A DNA stretch of 64,000 nucleotides from Hordeum vulgare subsp. vulgare (taxonomy: Eukaryota > Streptophyta > Magnoliopsida > Poales > Poaceae). This document shows positions 33,874-45,804 of the stretch, piece after piece. The stretch spans positions 535,626,316-535,690,315 of the forward strand of contig NC_058519.1 of NCBI RefSeq assembly GCF_904849725.1, written 5' to 3'. The first letter of the stretch is position 1; each line of letters opens with the position of its first letter. The notes beneath the pieces were generated by a model that had not been told where the DNA came from, made no database searches, and was given only the letters and a program-made list of their open reading frames with translations. The position numbers and the translations under genes were made by a program.

Positions 33874-36800
33874 ATGGTGTTCACCAGGTTGAACCGTGCC
33901 CCTGCTCATGAGCAAGGCGAGGGTAGTAAAGCGTCGCAGGAAGACCTGCCTCACCCGCCCTCTCTGGCAGAAGTTATGCTTGAGGCAGAGAGAAACAAAA
34001 GGGAGACCAACCGACTGTTAGAGCGTATTGAGCAGAATACGGCTCGTCAGCCTAGGAATGCTGGAGTGTCCCTCAACGACTTTGTGAAGCTGAATCCTCC
34101 AAAGTTTCATCATTCCGTCGATCCCCTCGACGCTGATGACTGGTTGTGCAACATCTCACGCAAGATTCGCTCTGTGAATGTTTCTGAGGCCGACAAGGTG
34201 ACCTTTGCGGCTTACTTCCTGGAAGGACCCGCTAATCTGTGGTGGGAGAACTTTGAAGCTATGCGTCCCGCTGAACCAGCAGCCACATGGGCAGACTTCA
34301 GCGCAGCTTTTTGTCTGCACCATATTCGTGAGGTCCTGATGGACAGAAAGAGAGAGGAGTTATGTGCCTTCACTCAGGGCAAGTTGACCGTGGATGCCTA
34401 TAGCCGCGAGTTCGGTAACCTCGCCCGCTATGCAACAGAGGAGGTGTCTATTGACGCCAAGAAGCAAGCAAGATTCCGTAAGGGTCTGAGCCCTGAGCTT
34501 CGTCGTGATCTGTGCCTCCACGAGTGTGCAAGCTTTCAAGCCCTGGTCAACAAGGCGATCAGTGCCGAGACTGGTCATACTGACTTTGAAGCCACAAGGA
34601 AGCACTCCCGTGACTTTGGCTCGTCTTCTGGTTCCGCGTTCCCAAAACGCAGGCTGTGGGTTTCGAACAGTTCTCTGCCGCCAAGATACACTCCGAGGCC
34701 ATCCTACGTGGCGCCTCAGACGAATCAGACCAACCCTCCAGCAAAAACCTATGGTGGTCCAGCTAGCAATGCTGCACCACGTGCCAACCAAGTGATATGC
34801 TACAAGTGTGGAGAACCAGGGCACTATTCCCGTGAGTGTCCTCAGAATGTGGGTGCCAAGCAACCCGGAAAGTCCGTCGGGAAAGGCAAGTCGGGCAAAG
34901 CTTACTATGTGAAGCCAACTCCTGCACGTGGCCGTGTGAACTATGTTTCAGCAGAAGAAGCTGCAGAGGATCCCGACGTCATACTGGGTACGCTTCTTGT
35001 TAATCGTCACCCAGCGTCTATTCTCTTTGACACTGGGTCTTCTCATTCCTTCATTTCAGAAAGTTATGCACAGTTGCATAACATGTCTTTTTGTGATATG
35101 CCAATTCCATTGGTTGTCCAAACTCCTCGTAGTAAATGGCAAACCTCTAGGATAACCTATGACAATGAAATTCTAGTAGACAGGCTAGTTTTTCTAGCCT
35201 CATTGATAGCCTTGAAATCTTCGGATATTAATATCATCTTGGGTATGGACTGGATGTCAGCTCACTATGCCAAGATTGATACTCATTCTAGAAATGTCCA
35301 GCTTACCCATCCCTCGGGTGAGATAGTAAATGTCTCTACTCGAGTTGCCAAATGCCAACTTTATTCCCTAAATGCCAACCCTCTTCCGGAACTTGAAGAC
35401 ATTCCGGTAGTCCGTTACTTCCTGGATGTTTTTCCAGAGGAACTGCCAGGAATTCCACCTGACAGAGATGTAGAGTTTGTGATAGATCTTGTTCCGGGAA
35501 CTGTCCCAATAGCCAGAAGACCATATAAGATGGCACCCCTGGAGCTAACCGAACTTAAGAAGCAACTAGATGAGGCCTTGAATAAAGGTTTAATTCGTCC
35601 TAGCTCTTCTCCTTGGGCTTGCCCCGTCCTCTTCGTCAAGAAGAAAGACGGAACATATCGGATGGTTGTAGATTACTGACCAGTTAATCTGGTCACCATA
35701 AAGAACAAGTATCCGCTCCCCAGGATCAACGACCTGTATGATCAGCTCGCTGGGTCATCAGTCTTCTCCACAATGGATTTGAGGTTGGGATACCACCAAA
35801 TCAAGATCAAGAACGGGGACATTCCAAAAACGGCTTTTGTTACTCGTTATGGCCAATACGAGTACACCGTCATGTCCTTCGGTTTAACCAATGCCCCAGC
35901 CACCTTCTCTCGTTTGATGAATTCAATCTTCATGGAGTATTTGGATAAATTCGTCGTGGTATACCTCGATGATATTCTCATCTACTCGAAGAACGAACAA
36001 GAACATGCCGAGCATCTAAGGCTGGTATTGATGAAACTTCGAGAGCATCGCCTTTATGCCAAGTTTTCAAAATGTGAATTTTGGTTACCAGAAGTGACCT
36101 ATCTAGGTCACGTAATCTCTGGTAAGGGTATTGCTGTCAATCCCGAGAGAGCTCAAGCTGTCCTTTATTGGACTCAACCTGAATCGTTTAAGCAAGTTAG
36201 GAGTTTTCTTGGTCTAGCGAGCTATTGTCGCCGCTTTGTCGAGAATTTCTCCAAGGTTGCAAAGCCTCTAACTGAACTCCTCAAGAAGGATAAAAAGTTC
36301 GAGTGGACACCACAGTGTGAGCATAGTTTTCAGGAACTGAAAAGACGCCTGACTTCCGCACCTGTGTTTCTACCACCAGATTTTTCTAAGGACTTTGTTA
36401 TCTATTGCGACGCCTCGCGACAAGGATTAGGTTGCATTCTCATGCAGGATCGTCATGTGATCGCATACGCATCTCGACAGTTGCGTCCACATGAGGATAA
36501 TTATCCCACACATGACCTTGAGCTTGCAGCTGTGGTCCATGCACTAAAAACCTGGCGACATTACCTTTTGGGTAATCGTTGCAAAATATTCACTGATCAC
36601 GAAAGTCTGAAATATATCTTCACCCAGCCGGATTTGAATCTCAGGCAAAGATGGTGGGTTGAGTTGATCTCAGATTACGACTTAGGGATAACTTACAGCC
36701 CGGGAAAGGCCAATGTTATGGCCGATGCACTAAGTCGTAAATCTTATTGTAACAATTTGATGCTACAACAAGGTCAACCACATCTCTATGAGGACTTTCG

Positions 36801-38346
36801 GAAGTTGAATCTTCATATTGTTCCTCAAGGATTCCTTTCTACCCTGGTGGCGAAGCCTACCCTTAAGGATCAAATTATAGCTGGCCAAAAGCGTGACAAG
36901 GGTATATCACGGATCAAGGAGAATATTTTTAGCGGAAACGCTAAAGAATTTTCCATGAACGATCAAGGTGTTGTGTTCTTCCAGAATCGTCTAGTCGTTC
37001 CTAAGAACCCACATCTAAGGCAGTTAATCCTTAAGGAGGCCCATGATTCTCCTCTCACCATTCATCCCGGTACTACTAAGATGTATCAGGACCTACGCCA
37101 GAGGTTCTGGTGGACTAGGATGAAGAGAGAAATTGATGAGTTCGTTGCAAACTGCGACGTTTGTCGTTGAGTTAAGGCAAAACATCAAAGGCCTGCTGGC
37201 ACCCTTCAACCTCTAGCTATTCCTGAATGGAAATGGGATAAAGTTAGTATGGATTTCATTACCGGATTTCCCAAGACCAAGAAAGGAAATAATGCTATCT
37301 TTGTGGTCATTGACCGTCTTTCCAAAGTGGCTCATTTTCTTCCCGTTCGTGAGAGTATAACAGCTAGCCAGCTAGCAGAGTTATATATCTCTCGAATAGT
37401 GTCTCTTCATGGTGTTCCCCTAGAGATTAACTCAGACCGTGGGAGTATCTTTACTTCTCGCTTCTGGGAAAGTTTTCAGAATGCCATGGGGACTCACTTG
37501 TATTTTAGCACTACTTTCCATCCCCAATCAAGTGGTCAAGTAGAAAGAGTGAATCAAATCCTAGAAGATATGCTCCGAGCTTGTGTTATATCGTTCGGTA
37601 TGAATAGGGAGAAGTGCCTTCCATTCGCCGAATTCGCTTATAACAATAGTTATCAATCAAGATTGGGCAAAGCTCCTTTCGAAGTTCTCTATGGACGAAG
37701 ATGTCGAACACCTCTTAATTGGTCAGAAACCAGAGAGAGGCAACTCTTTGGCCCGGATATGATCCAGGATGCAGAAGAGCAAGTTCGCATTATTCGTGAA
37801 AAATTGAAAACAGCCCAGTCTCGTCAAAAGAGCCAATATGATCGTCATCATAAGGCTGTGACCTTTGAAGTTGACGAGAAGGCTTACCTTCGGGTTCCAC
37901 CTTTGAAGGGTACCCATCGATTCGGTATCAAGGGCAAGTTGGCTCCTCGTTACATTGGTCCTTTTCGCATTCTTGCCAAACGAGGAGAAGTTGCCTACCA
38001 GTTGGAACTTCCTCCGCATCTTTCCAAGGTTCATGATGTCTTCCACGTCTCGCAACTCAGGCGTTGCTTTTCGGATCCTATCCGTGAAGTGGACCACGAA
38101 ACGCTTGATCTCCAAGATAACCTTTCATACCGAGAATACCCCGTGCGTACTCTTGATCAAGCTGAGCGTACCACTCGACGTCGAAACCTCAAGTTTCTTA
38201 AAGTTCAATGGTCAAACCATTCTGAAAAGGAGGCAACTTGGGAAAGAGAGGATCGTCTCCGACTTGAGTATCATGCGTTATTCCCGACGACTTCTAAATC
38301 TCGGGACGAGATTCTTTTGAGTGGGGGTGAGTTGTCACATCCCTGA
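33874..38346 (+). pseudogene. Gag-pol polyprotein of element D, open except for two TGA codons
   Basis: One frame runs 1491 codons from ATG 33874 (a GTG 18 bases upstream is in frame but less likely). Gag: LNPPKFHHSVDPLDADDWL and WWENFEAMRP. Zinc knuckle CYKCGEPGHYSREC at about residue 309. Protease FDTGSSHSFIS (Asp about 386). RT with YLDD about 697. RNase H with acidic residues in CDAS (846), [15 protein letters not shown] and VMADALSR. Integrase with an [12 protein letters not shown] finger and the D, D, E triad at about 1127, 1188 and 1224 (D-x35-E). The tail from about 1400 (KFLKVQWSNHSEKEATWERE) is a chromodomain-like end. Breaks are TGA at 35677-35679 (RT) and 37168-37170 (after the integrase finger). 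Catalytic residues are intact. The final stop lies inside the 3' LTR. Confidence 0.95.
38319..38332 (+). other. Polypurine tract of element D
   Basis: GAGTGGGGGTGAGT immediately precedes the 3' LTR. It lies inside the end of the pol frame, so primer site and coding sequence overlap. Confidence 0.85.
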
Positions 38347-41300
38347 CACCTTAAGAAAGTTAGCTTTGTGCTCATGTTTTCTTTGCATTGCATCTAGGAA
38401 ATTTTCAACAAGAACAAAGCAAGTGATGAAGGAAAATGCTAAAACCCTAGCCACTTCTCAAAATAAAGGAAAAATCAAACTAGTTAAAATCAATGAACCC
38501 AAAATGGCCTCAAGGAAAGCTCAGTCTTTCTGATAAATCATGAAAGTAAATGAGCAATGAAGAAAACCATTTTCTTGACACTTTAAGCATTTTAATTAAA
38601 TGCAAAAAGCTATTGGTTTCAAGTTTAAAATTTGAAATCAGAAACTTTAAACTTTCAAAAATGTTGAAAACTTTAGGAATGGTTGGAAATATTCCAACAA
38701 ATATTCTGGTGTGTTTAAAATAGCTTTTACAGACTATTTGGGAGCTGAAATAAATAGCAAGTTAATGAAATAGCAAAGCAGAAACAAATCAGAAAAAAAA
38801 GAGAAAGAAATTACCTGACGCTCACCTCGCCCGGCCCATCTTCTCGTGTCGTCTTCCTCCTCGCCAGTAGAAGTAGGAGGTGGCCGCCGCGCGCCTCCAC
38901 GCAGCTCCCTGGCTGCCTGGCCGCCGCCACGCGCTGGCAAGCACGGGGAAATCCACCCCGAGGCCGTCCCTATCCGTTCCCCAGCTCCAGTTCCCCCCTC
39001 CTCTCGGGATCTCTCCTCCCTCCTTCTGCCGCCATTGCACGAGCTCGAGCTCGAGCCGCCGCGCCTCTAGCCACAGGAACCCCCTTTCGAGTAGTCCAGT
39101 AGCTTCGCCTCATCGAGCTGGTTCTCTCTGAAACGGACGAAGTCTCCCCGAGCTCCGCAACGTCCCCAACGCCATCGTCTTCAACCTTCGGACGCCGGCA
39201 AACCGACGGTGAAACGCCGGCAACAGCCCTTCCCCGAGCCGTCTAAGCCCTTCTCTGCACTCCCCGTGAGCCTGCGATCATTTCCCCTCTCTTTCTCCTC
39301 GGACCCGAGCCCCCTAGCCACTGGACCATCGAACCGTACTCCGGCAGCCGCCCCGGCTCGTCGTCGGCTTACTCCGGCCACCTATAGCTCTCCCTGAGGC
39401 CAGCGCTGGATGTGGTCGAATAATTTATATATGAAAAAGTATCAGAAAAATTCAAGGAATCTGAATATGTCATTTTCAAACATGTTTGAAAATGTTACAG
39501 AACCCAAACATGTAGATTAATGAATAAGTCAATTCTTATAAATACTTTATAAATGGATTATGGAAAATATTTAAATTTCACTATGATTGACATGATCAAA
39601 TACTATCCTAATTACAAACCAGCAACCTAACATGTCATCCCATGCATGTTAACATCAAGTTGATCTGAGCATCAGGTCGAATCAATTAAAACGGTATCCG
39701 AGAATACCTCGTTTGAAGTGATATTTGAATGTGATTCAAATCAACTTCAAACCTAATACATGTTAGTTACAATAGTATATCACCTTGCATTCTCATGCCA
39801 TGCTCATGCATCATCTTGATTGCATATGCTTGATATTGATTGTTGTCATTCCTTTCGGTAGGCTCCGCTCCCCCGGATTCCACCGAATATCCGTCTGACG
39901 GATATTGTCACTCCTCTGAGCAACAAGGCAAGCAACCATTTTGATCATCCTGATAAATCCCATGTTCTTGCTCCTGCACTTACTTATTGCATTAGGATCA
40001 AATGCTTCAACTGCTTTTGCCATGTTAGTTGAACCCACTTCCTTTGCATGACCTATCCTTGTCACAGTAAATAGCCGAACCTTGCAGCATACCTGGTAGT
40101 TGCTTGAGCCATGATGTGCCTTATCCTGCTATGCATGCTATGCTTAGAGTTGTGTATGGTCTGTCATCTGGGAGATGAACAGAATTGTGAGAATGTGTTC
40201 GGTAAGCAAAGGTTGTGTTTTGAACCTGATTTGGTAAAGGTACCGGTGAAAGGCTGTCTAGGAGTACATGGCGGGTTGTTTCATTGGAACCGTCCTTAGG
40301 ATTGAGTTCCGTGTATGTAATCCAAGACGAGATACTACCACATGCTGGGCCCTGAAATATGACCCCGCTCGACTTATTAATCGCTTAGTACTCGGTCCAG
40401 GAGTTGCAAGTAGTTTCTGGTGTTTATAGTCATGCTGGAGGCCGTGCATGGTGCTGACCTGAGAGGTGGGCTGTGATACGGTAGGCAGTGGCACGGTGTA
40501 CCAAGTGGCACCCGGATGGTGGGCTTGGGAACCCTGCGCACATCGTTTGGGGCCGTGGCAGAAACCTCCGCCGGACTTCCGTGCGGGTTACCCTCAGATA
40601 GGCGATAAACCTGGACTAGGTACTAGTGTGGTTAACGGTCGTGGCCGACTCCCTCGCTAGGCTTCCGCTTGAAGGTTGCCGAGGTGCATGACGTGCACAT
40701 GGCGAGAAGTGGCGAGAGCGTGTGTGACGAAGTACACCCCTGCAGGGTTATGATCTATTCGAATAGCCGCGTCCGCGGATATGGACTACTTGGAGACATA
40801 TGTTGTTCATAGATAACTTCAATGGCTACTCATAAAATTGTCAAGATAAGTGTGAGTGTCGTGGACGACATTTCCGTATGGATACGGAGTGGTTCCACGA
40901 TGGTGTATTGTTGTGGTGTTAGTGGACTCGTGTGCGAGAAATCAAGTTGTCAAAATTATTTAAAAATGCAAGTTGTCTAGCCACGTGTCAAATGCTGGCT
41001 TTCCGCATGAAACCCCACCATACCTTATTGATACCTTGCATGAGTAGATAGTTATCCTAAAGTCTTGCTGAGTACCTCCGTACTCATGTTTGCTTAATAA
41101 ATGTTGCAGAGGTTGCTAATGACCCTAATGGAGGGTTCTTCATAGACATCGACGACGGCGAGTAGCTGGTGTCCCAGCTACGATCTGGCCCTAGGTTGGG
41201 TCTGTAGTATAGTGAGGCCATGTGCCTTCTAGTTGCACCTGTCTGTACTCAGACAGTTTTAAACTCTTTCGCTGGCTTGTAACTGAATGACTGCTATTAT

Positions 41301-41922
41301 GGGTCGTGAGACCCTTACTATGTAATATTATGTGTGTGGCTCTTCTGAGCCTCTTGAATAAAGCTTGTATGTTTATGGTTATGTTGTGATGCCATCGATG
41401 TATCTATACATATCGGTATGCCATGCGTACGTGTGTCGTACTTGATATGTATGGGGTTCGATTACCTAGTCGTGAATTTTAGTAGCACTCCTTACAGGGA
41501 AATGCCCCTTTGTGATCCAACGAGCCATGGTAGCTCGCTACTGCTCCGGACACATTGGTTGACCGGCATGTGTGCTTCTTAGCTGTTGTGTCTGTCCCCT
41601 TTGGGGAAATGTCACGCGATGTAATGGAGTCCTTGTAGCTTGCTACGACTCGTCTACACTCGCTGGTGACCGACACCTGCTTTGTTGGGTCATGTATGTC
41701 TGTCCTTGTGCGGTACTGCCACTTTGGTTTATGACTAGACTTGTCGATCCGGGTTCTTTGACATTGGAATGCTAACGACACTATTGCATACGTGAGTCAA
41801 AAGACGCAAACGGTCCCGGCTAAGGTAAGGCTGCAGCCGTGGAGTTAACCGTGCGTGAGACCGCAAAGGAATGCGATATGTTACAGGCTGGATTCCTATG
41901 GCTTAGGATCGGCGTCCCGACA
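38333..41922 (+). repeat. 3' LTR of element D, 3590 bp
   Basis: Same ends as the 5' LTR. At 39419/39420 it lacks the 394 bp present at 29455-29848. Near its 3' end (about 41858-41899) an unrelated stretch of about 50 bp replaces the TGGTATCG found in the 5' LTR. It also supplies the pol stop codon (38344-38346). Confidence 0.95.
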
Positions 41923-41927
41923 CTACA

Positions 41928-43739
41928 CCACTTCTGGCGAGCGTGTGGTGCATGGCCTTGCCGTGTGCTACAGCGTGTTCTACTGCGTCAACGACAACGC
42001 CCGTCGCCTGGAGGACGCGGCCTTCCCTATTGACGGCTCCATCATCTCATTCGGCTCGCATCGCGTATTTGTCGCGGTGGTGGCGGAGCGCAACTTCGCA
42101 CACGTGACGGACGATGATGCACTGCCACCGGCGACCGGCGACAGCCTCTCTAGCAACGTCAACGACCTCTGCCGTCGCGTTGAGGTACTCACTGCCACTT
42201 CGGCAGCTGGGGCATCCGGCCACCGGACCCTGATCCGTGTGGCAGTGGAGTCGCTCCGCACCCTGTGCTGTAGGTGGCCGACCCGGCGGTCACCACCCAA
42301 GAGCTCGACAAGCATCGTCAACAACTACTTCGCGAGGTGGAGGCGCTGGAGGCAACCCCGCGCGACTTCGAGGTTGCGCGGCGCGAGTTCACCGCTGCCC
42401 ACTGCATCACGCCGGCTAACCCCGAGCTGAGCCGGATCGCCTTCGTAGACATCGTGGGGCCATCGTCGACCAGGATCTCGCAGGCGGCCACCCCCTCTAC
42501 GACACCCCCGTCCAAAACATGCGGGCGGCACAGGTTGCCATCGCCGAGCTGAGCGAACTCGATGGTTCGAACTCGCGAGGCGCACGTAGACCGCATCCGC
42601 CTCCTCGTCGAGGCGGCCAACGCACAACAGGCGCAAGCCGTGCCGTCTAGCTCCCTCTCAAGGACCCACGACGATGCCAGCGGGCCCACTACCAGCCGAC
42701 GGGAGACACACCAGGCATTTTTGCCTGGCAACACCCAGAACCGTCGTGGCAGCCCGCAGACTGGAAGCCGTGGCCGATGGGATCGCAGCCCGTCGGCCGT
42801 AGACAGCCAGGCTGGTCAGGGAGACCGTCAGTTGGCTCGGGCCGGCCGACGCGAGGAGGGATCGCGAGGCCCAGTAGGCGAGCGCATCAGCACACGACAG
42901 CTGCACGATCAAGATGCACGCCCCAAGGTGGATCACATCGCCAAGACCCGCGCTGCGGAGGAGGAAGGCACGGCCAGCCCGTCATGCTTCGGGTCGCGCA
43001 TCCTCAGCAAGGCTTTCCCCAAAGGCTTCACCTTGGCCTGCCAGACCCCCAAGTACAACGGCTTCACCAAGCCCGAAGACTGTCTGACCGACTACACCAC
43101 CGCAGTCGGCATCGCTGGCGGCAACAACCGCGTGGTGGTGCGCTACGTGCCCCTCATGCTGCTCGGCTTGGCCCGCACCTGCCTTAATAGCCTGCTGGCT
43201 GGTAGCGTGAACTGGTGGCTCGACTTCGAAGAGGCGTTTGTCCGGAACTTCACTGACACGTACAAGCGCCCGAGCCGGTCTCGGCAGCTCGCCATGTGCG
43301 TACAGGGTCTGGACGAGCCGCTCCGCGACTACCTTACGAGGTGGACCGAGCTCCGCAACTCTTCTGAGGGCGTCCATGAAGTGCAGGCCATCTAGTACTT
43401 CATCGATGGGTGTCGAGATGGCTCCCTACTCAAGCACAAGCTCATGTGCCGGGAACCATCCACCCTCGCGCAGCTGATGGTCGTTGTCGACCAGTACGCC
43501 GTGGCCGAGTCTTACATGAAGCTCCCTGTACTCGTCGACACGGTCGGAAAGCCAACAGTGTCCAAGCCGTCTGAAGCTCCGGCAGCCGGTCGATCCCAGC
43601 CGGATCAAGGCAAGCGCAAGGCCGACCAGCCGTACACTCGTCGAGACTCCTGGCAGGTCGCGGCTGTCGAAGACGGCCGGCTGGCTGACGGTCCACGTCC
43701 CATCCGACGCCAGCGCACCAACGAAGGCAAGCACCATGG
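41928..43739 (+). pseudogene. Gag of element E
   Basis: Several frames must be combined. VADPAVTTQELDKHRQQLLR and EALEATPRDFEVARREFTAA (from 42270) form a charged helical head. From 42562 a frame runs through THDDASGPTTSRRETHQAFL to the gag core: ILSKAFPKGFTLACQTPKYN, NWWLDFEEAFVRNFTDTYKR, DEPLRDYLTRWTELRN. A TAG at 43393 interrupts it, then IDGCRDGSLLKHKLMCREP continues to about 43739. The stretch 41940-42270 also looks coding (FVAVVAERNFAHVTDDDALP) but is frame-shifted. Gag builds the particle. Very GC-rich. At least two frameshifts and one stop; not functional. Confidence 0.7.
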
Positions 43740-44760
43740 CAGGACAAGTACACCTTCGAGGCCATGCTCGACAGGCCCTGCAAGTTCCACAGCAGAGCCA
43801 AGCCGGCTACGCACACTGCTCGGCAGTGCAGCTGGTTCACCAAGATCTCGCGCGGTGAGGCCTTGTCGGTTGCGCCTCCGCCTCCTCTGCCACCTCCTAG
43901 GCCGGGAGCCGCGGGGACCGCGACGCGTTCCCTCAGCAGGACGCCACCTACGTTGTCTTCACCAGCGAGCCAGATGACAAGCACAACCAGCGCCGGCGCG
44001 CGCACGAGGTCAATGCTATCATCTACGCCGGTCCCCCAGTACATGCACTGGTCAGACAAGCTGGTCACCTCGGGCCACGAAGACCATCCGGCTGTGATGC
44101 CCACGCCAGGTGGCTATGCTCTAGTTCTGGATCCCACCTTCATCTCCCAGCGGAGCACCTGTCGCTTCACAGGGGTGCTTGTCGATGAAGGCAGCAACAT
44201 CAACATCCTCTACCACGACACGATGCAGAATCTCGGCATCCTCGAGTCTGAGCTTGAGCCGATCCGAAGGGTATTCCATGGCATCGTCCCCGGCCTCTCC
44301 TGCTCGCCGATCGGTAGGGTCCGGTTGTACATACTTTTTGGCACAGCGAAGAACTTCCAATGCGAGCCGATCTGGTTTGAGGTCGTCGACCTCTCCAGCT
44401 CCTACCAGGCCATCATGGGCCGGCCTGCCCTAGCCAAGTTCATGGCGGTTCCCCATTACGCCTACTTGAAGATGAAGCTTCCAGGCCCGAGCGGGATCAT
44501 CACCGTCTCGGGCGACTACAGGAAGTCGTTCGAGTGTGCTCGGGTCGGCTCCAAGTTGGCCGAATCACTCGTCATCACCGAGGAGCGGCGGAAGCTCGAC
44601 CGGGTCGTGGCCCTTGCCCGCGAGCCGGCCGGCGTGACCGAGCCCAAGCTGAAGCAGCCGGCTGCGGAGGCCCGATTCCAGCCGGCTACCGGCAAGAACA
44701 CCAAGAGGATCCCTCTGGACCCGGCCGATCCCACCGGCAAGTATGTCGTGGTGGGGGACG
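43740..44760 (+). pseudogene. Protease region of element E
   Basis: A frame distinct from gag's runs from a cysteine/histidine region (YTFEAMLDRPCKFHSRA, HTARQCSWF) through a Pro-rich spacer. It reaches a retropepsin-like domain: RFTGVLVDEGSNINILYHDT, IGRVRLYILFGT and YQAIMGRPALAKFMAVPHYA. The active-site triplet reads DEG followed by S, where D-G-G or D-T-G is usual in such elements. The frame runs to about 44975 but leaves family similarity near 44760, where RT continues in another frame. Confidence 0.7.
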
Positions 44761-44769
44761 GTCTCAGCA

Positions 44770-45178
44770 GCAAATGGAAAGCGAGCTCGTCGACTTCCTC
44801 CGTGAGAATCGGGATATCTTCGCATGGTCCTCCAAAGACATGTTGGGTGTCCCGAGGAAGTTCGCCGAGCACTTCCTCCACGTCCGGCCAGACGCTAAAC
44901 CGGTCAGGCAACCCCTGTGCAGCTTCTCAGAGGCAAAGAGGAAAACCATCGGTGAAGAAGTCGCCCGGCTGCTAGCAGCCGGCTTCATCATGGAAGTCTT
45001 CCACCCATACTGGTTGTCGAACCCTGTCGTGGTGCTGAAAAAGAACAAGACTTGGTGCATGTGTATCGATTACACCAGCCTGAATTGGGCATGCCCCAAC
45101 GATCCATTTTCTCTGGCCAGTATCGATCAAGTGATCCACTCGACGGCCGGCTTTGAGTTGTTGTCCTTCCTGGACGCC
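44770..45178 (+). pseudogene. Reverse transcriptase start of element E, truncated by F
   Basis: The frame reads MESELVDFLRENRDIFAWSS, RQPLCSFSEAKRKTIGEEVA, LLAAGFIMEVFHPYWLSNPV, KTWCMCIDYTSLNWACPNDP and FELLSFLDA. This is the N-terminal third of a gypsy RT up to the FLDA motif, one residue before the aromatic/Ser-Gly-Tyr region. At 45179 the LTR of F begins. RT copies the element RNA into DNA in the particle. The YxDD motif, RNase H and integrase should lie to the right of the window. Confidence 0.8.
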
Positions 45179-45804
45179 TGCTACGGCGACAGAAATCCTT
45201 CTATCGTCTCTTAAGCTTGTGTTGGTTTTTTCCCTTGAAGAGGAAAGGGCGATGCAACACAGGAGCAGTAAGTATTTCCCTCAGTTTGAGAACCAAGGTA
45301 TCAATCTAGTAGGAGAATCGCGTCAAGTCCAGAGTACCTGCGCAAACACAAAAGAGCTTGCACCCAACGCTATAAAGGGGTTGTCAATCCCTTCAAGATT
45401 GATTGCAAAGTGAGATCCGAAGGCGGAAAGTGCAACGAAGTAAAATTCTAAGGCTGAAAATATGGTGTAAAGTAGACCCGGGGGCCATAGTATTCACTAG
45501 AGGCTTCTCTCAAAATAGCAAATAATACGGTGGGTGAACAAATTACTGTCGAGCAATTGATAGAACCGCGCAAAGTCATGACGATATCTAAGGCAATGAT
45601 CATACATATAGGCATCACGTCCGAGACAAGTAGACCGATACTTTCCGCATCTACTACGATTACTCCACACATCGGCCGCTATCCAGCATGCATCTAGTGT
45701 CTTGAGTTCATGACGAACAGAGTAACGCTTCAAGCAAGATGACATGATGTAGAGGGATAAACTCAAACCAATGATGAAAACCCCATCTTTTTACCCTTGA
45801 TGGC
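45179..45804 (-). mobile_element. Element F: LTR, 3' part (minus strand)
   Basis: On the minus strand it ends with GTAGCA at 45179 and resembles the end of G's LTR (CCTTTCCTCTTCAAGG, ACTGAGGGAAATACTTA, GGTATTGATACC-like block, GGACGTGATGCCTATATG). Element B interrupts it at 45805; the rest of the LTR should follow B beyond the window. It inserted into E's RT. Expected target ACGCC (45174-45178). Confidence 0.75.

Larger units (their letters stand above)
28361..41922 (+). mobile_element. Element D: complete chromodomain gypsy (Tekay/Del-type) retrotransposon
   Basis: Order: 5' LTR 28361-32319, primer site for initiator tRNA-Met, extra ORF 32757-33530, gag-pol 33874-38346, polypurine tract, 3' LTR 38333-41922. 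The target duplication CTACA is perfect (28356-28360 and 41923-41927). LTRs near 4 kb, a Met primer site and a chromodomain-like integrase tail fit the Tekay/Del lineage. The first 235 bases of the LTRs differ at about 8 positions (about 3%), so the element is moderately young. It interrupted element E between primer site and gag. Confidence 0.95.
28114..45178 (+). mobile_element. Element E: gypsy element with short LTR, split by D and cut by F
   Basis: It consists of 28114-28360 (LTR, primer site, leader) and 41928-45178 (gag, protease, start of RT), with D inserted between (target CTACA). It ends in the RT at a FLDA motif, where F's LTR begins (45179); the remainder should lie right of the window. 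Its coding part is markedly GC-rich compared with A, B, C and D. Presumed target duplication on the left is GTTAC (28109-28113). Confidence 0.75.
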
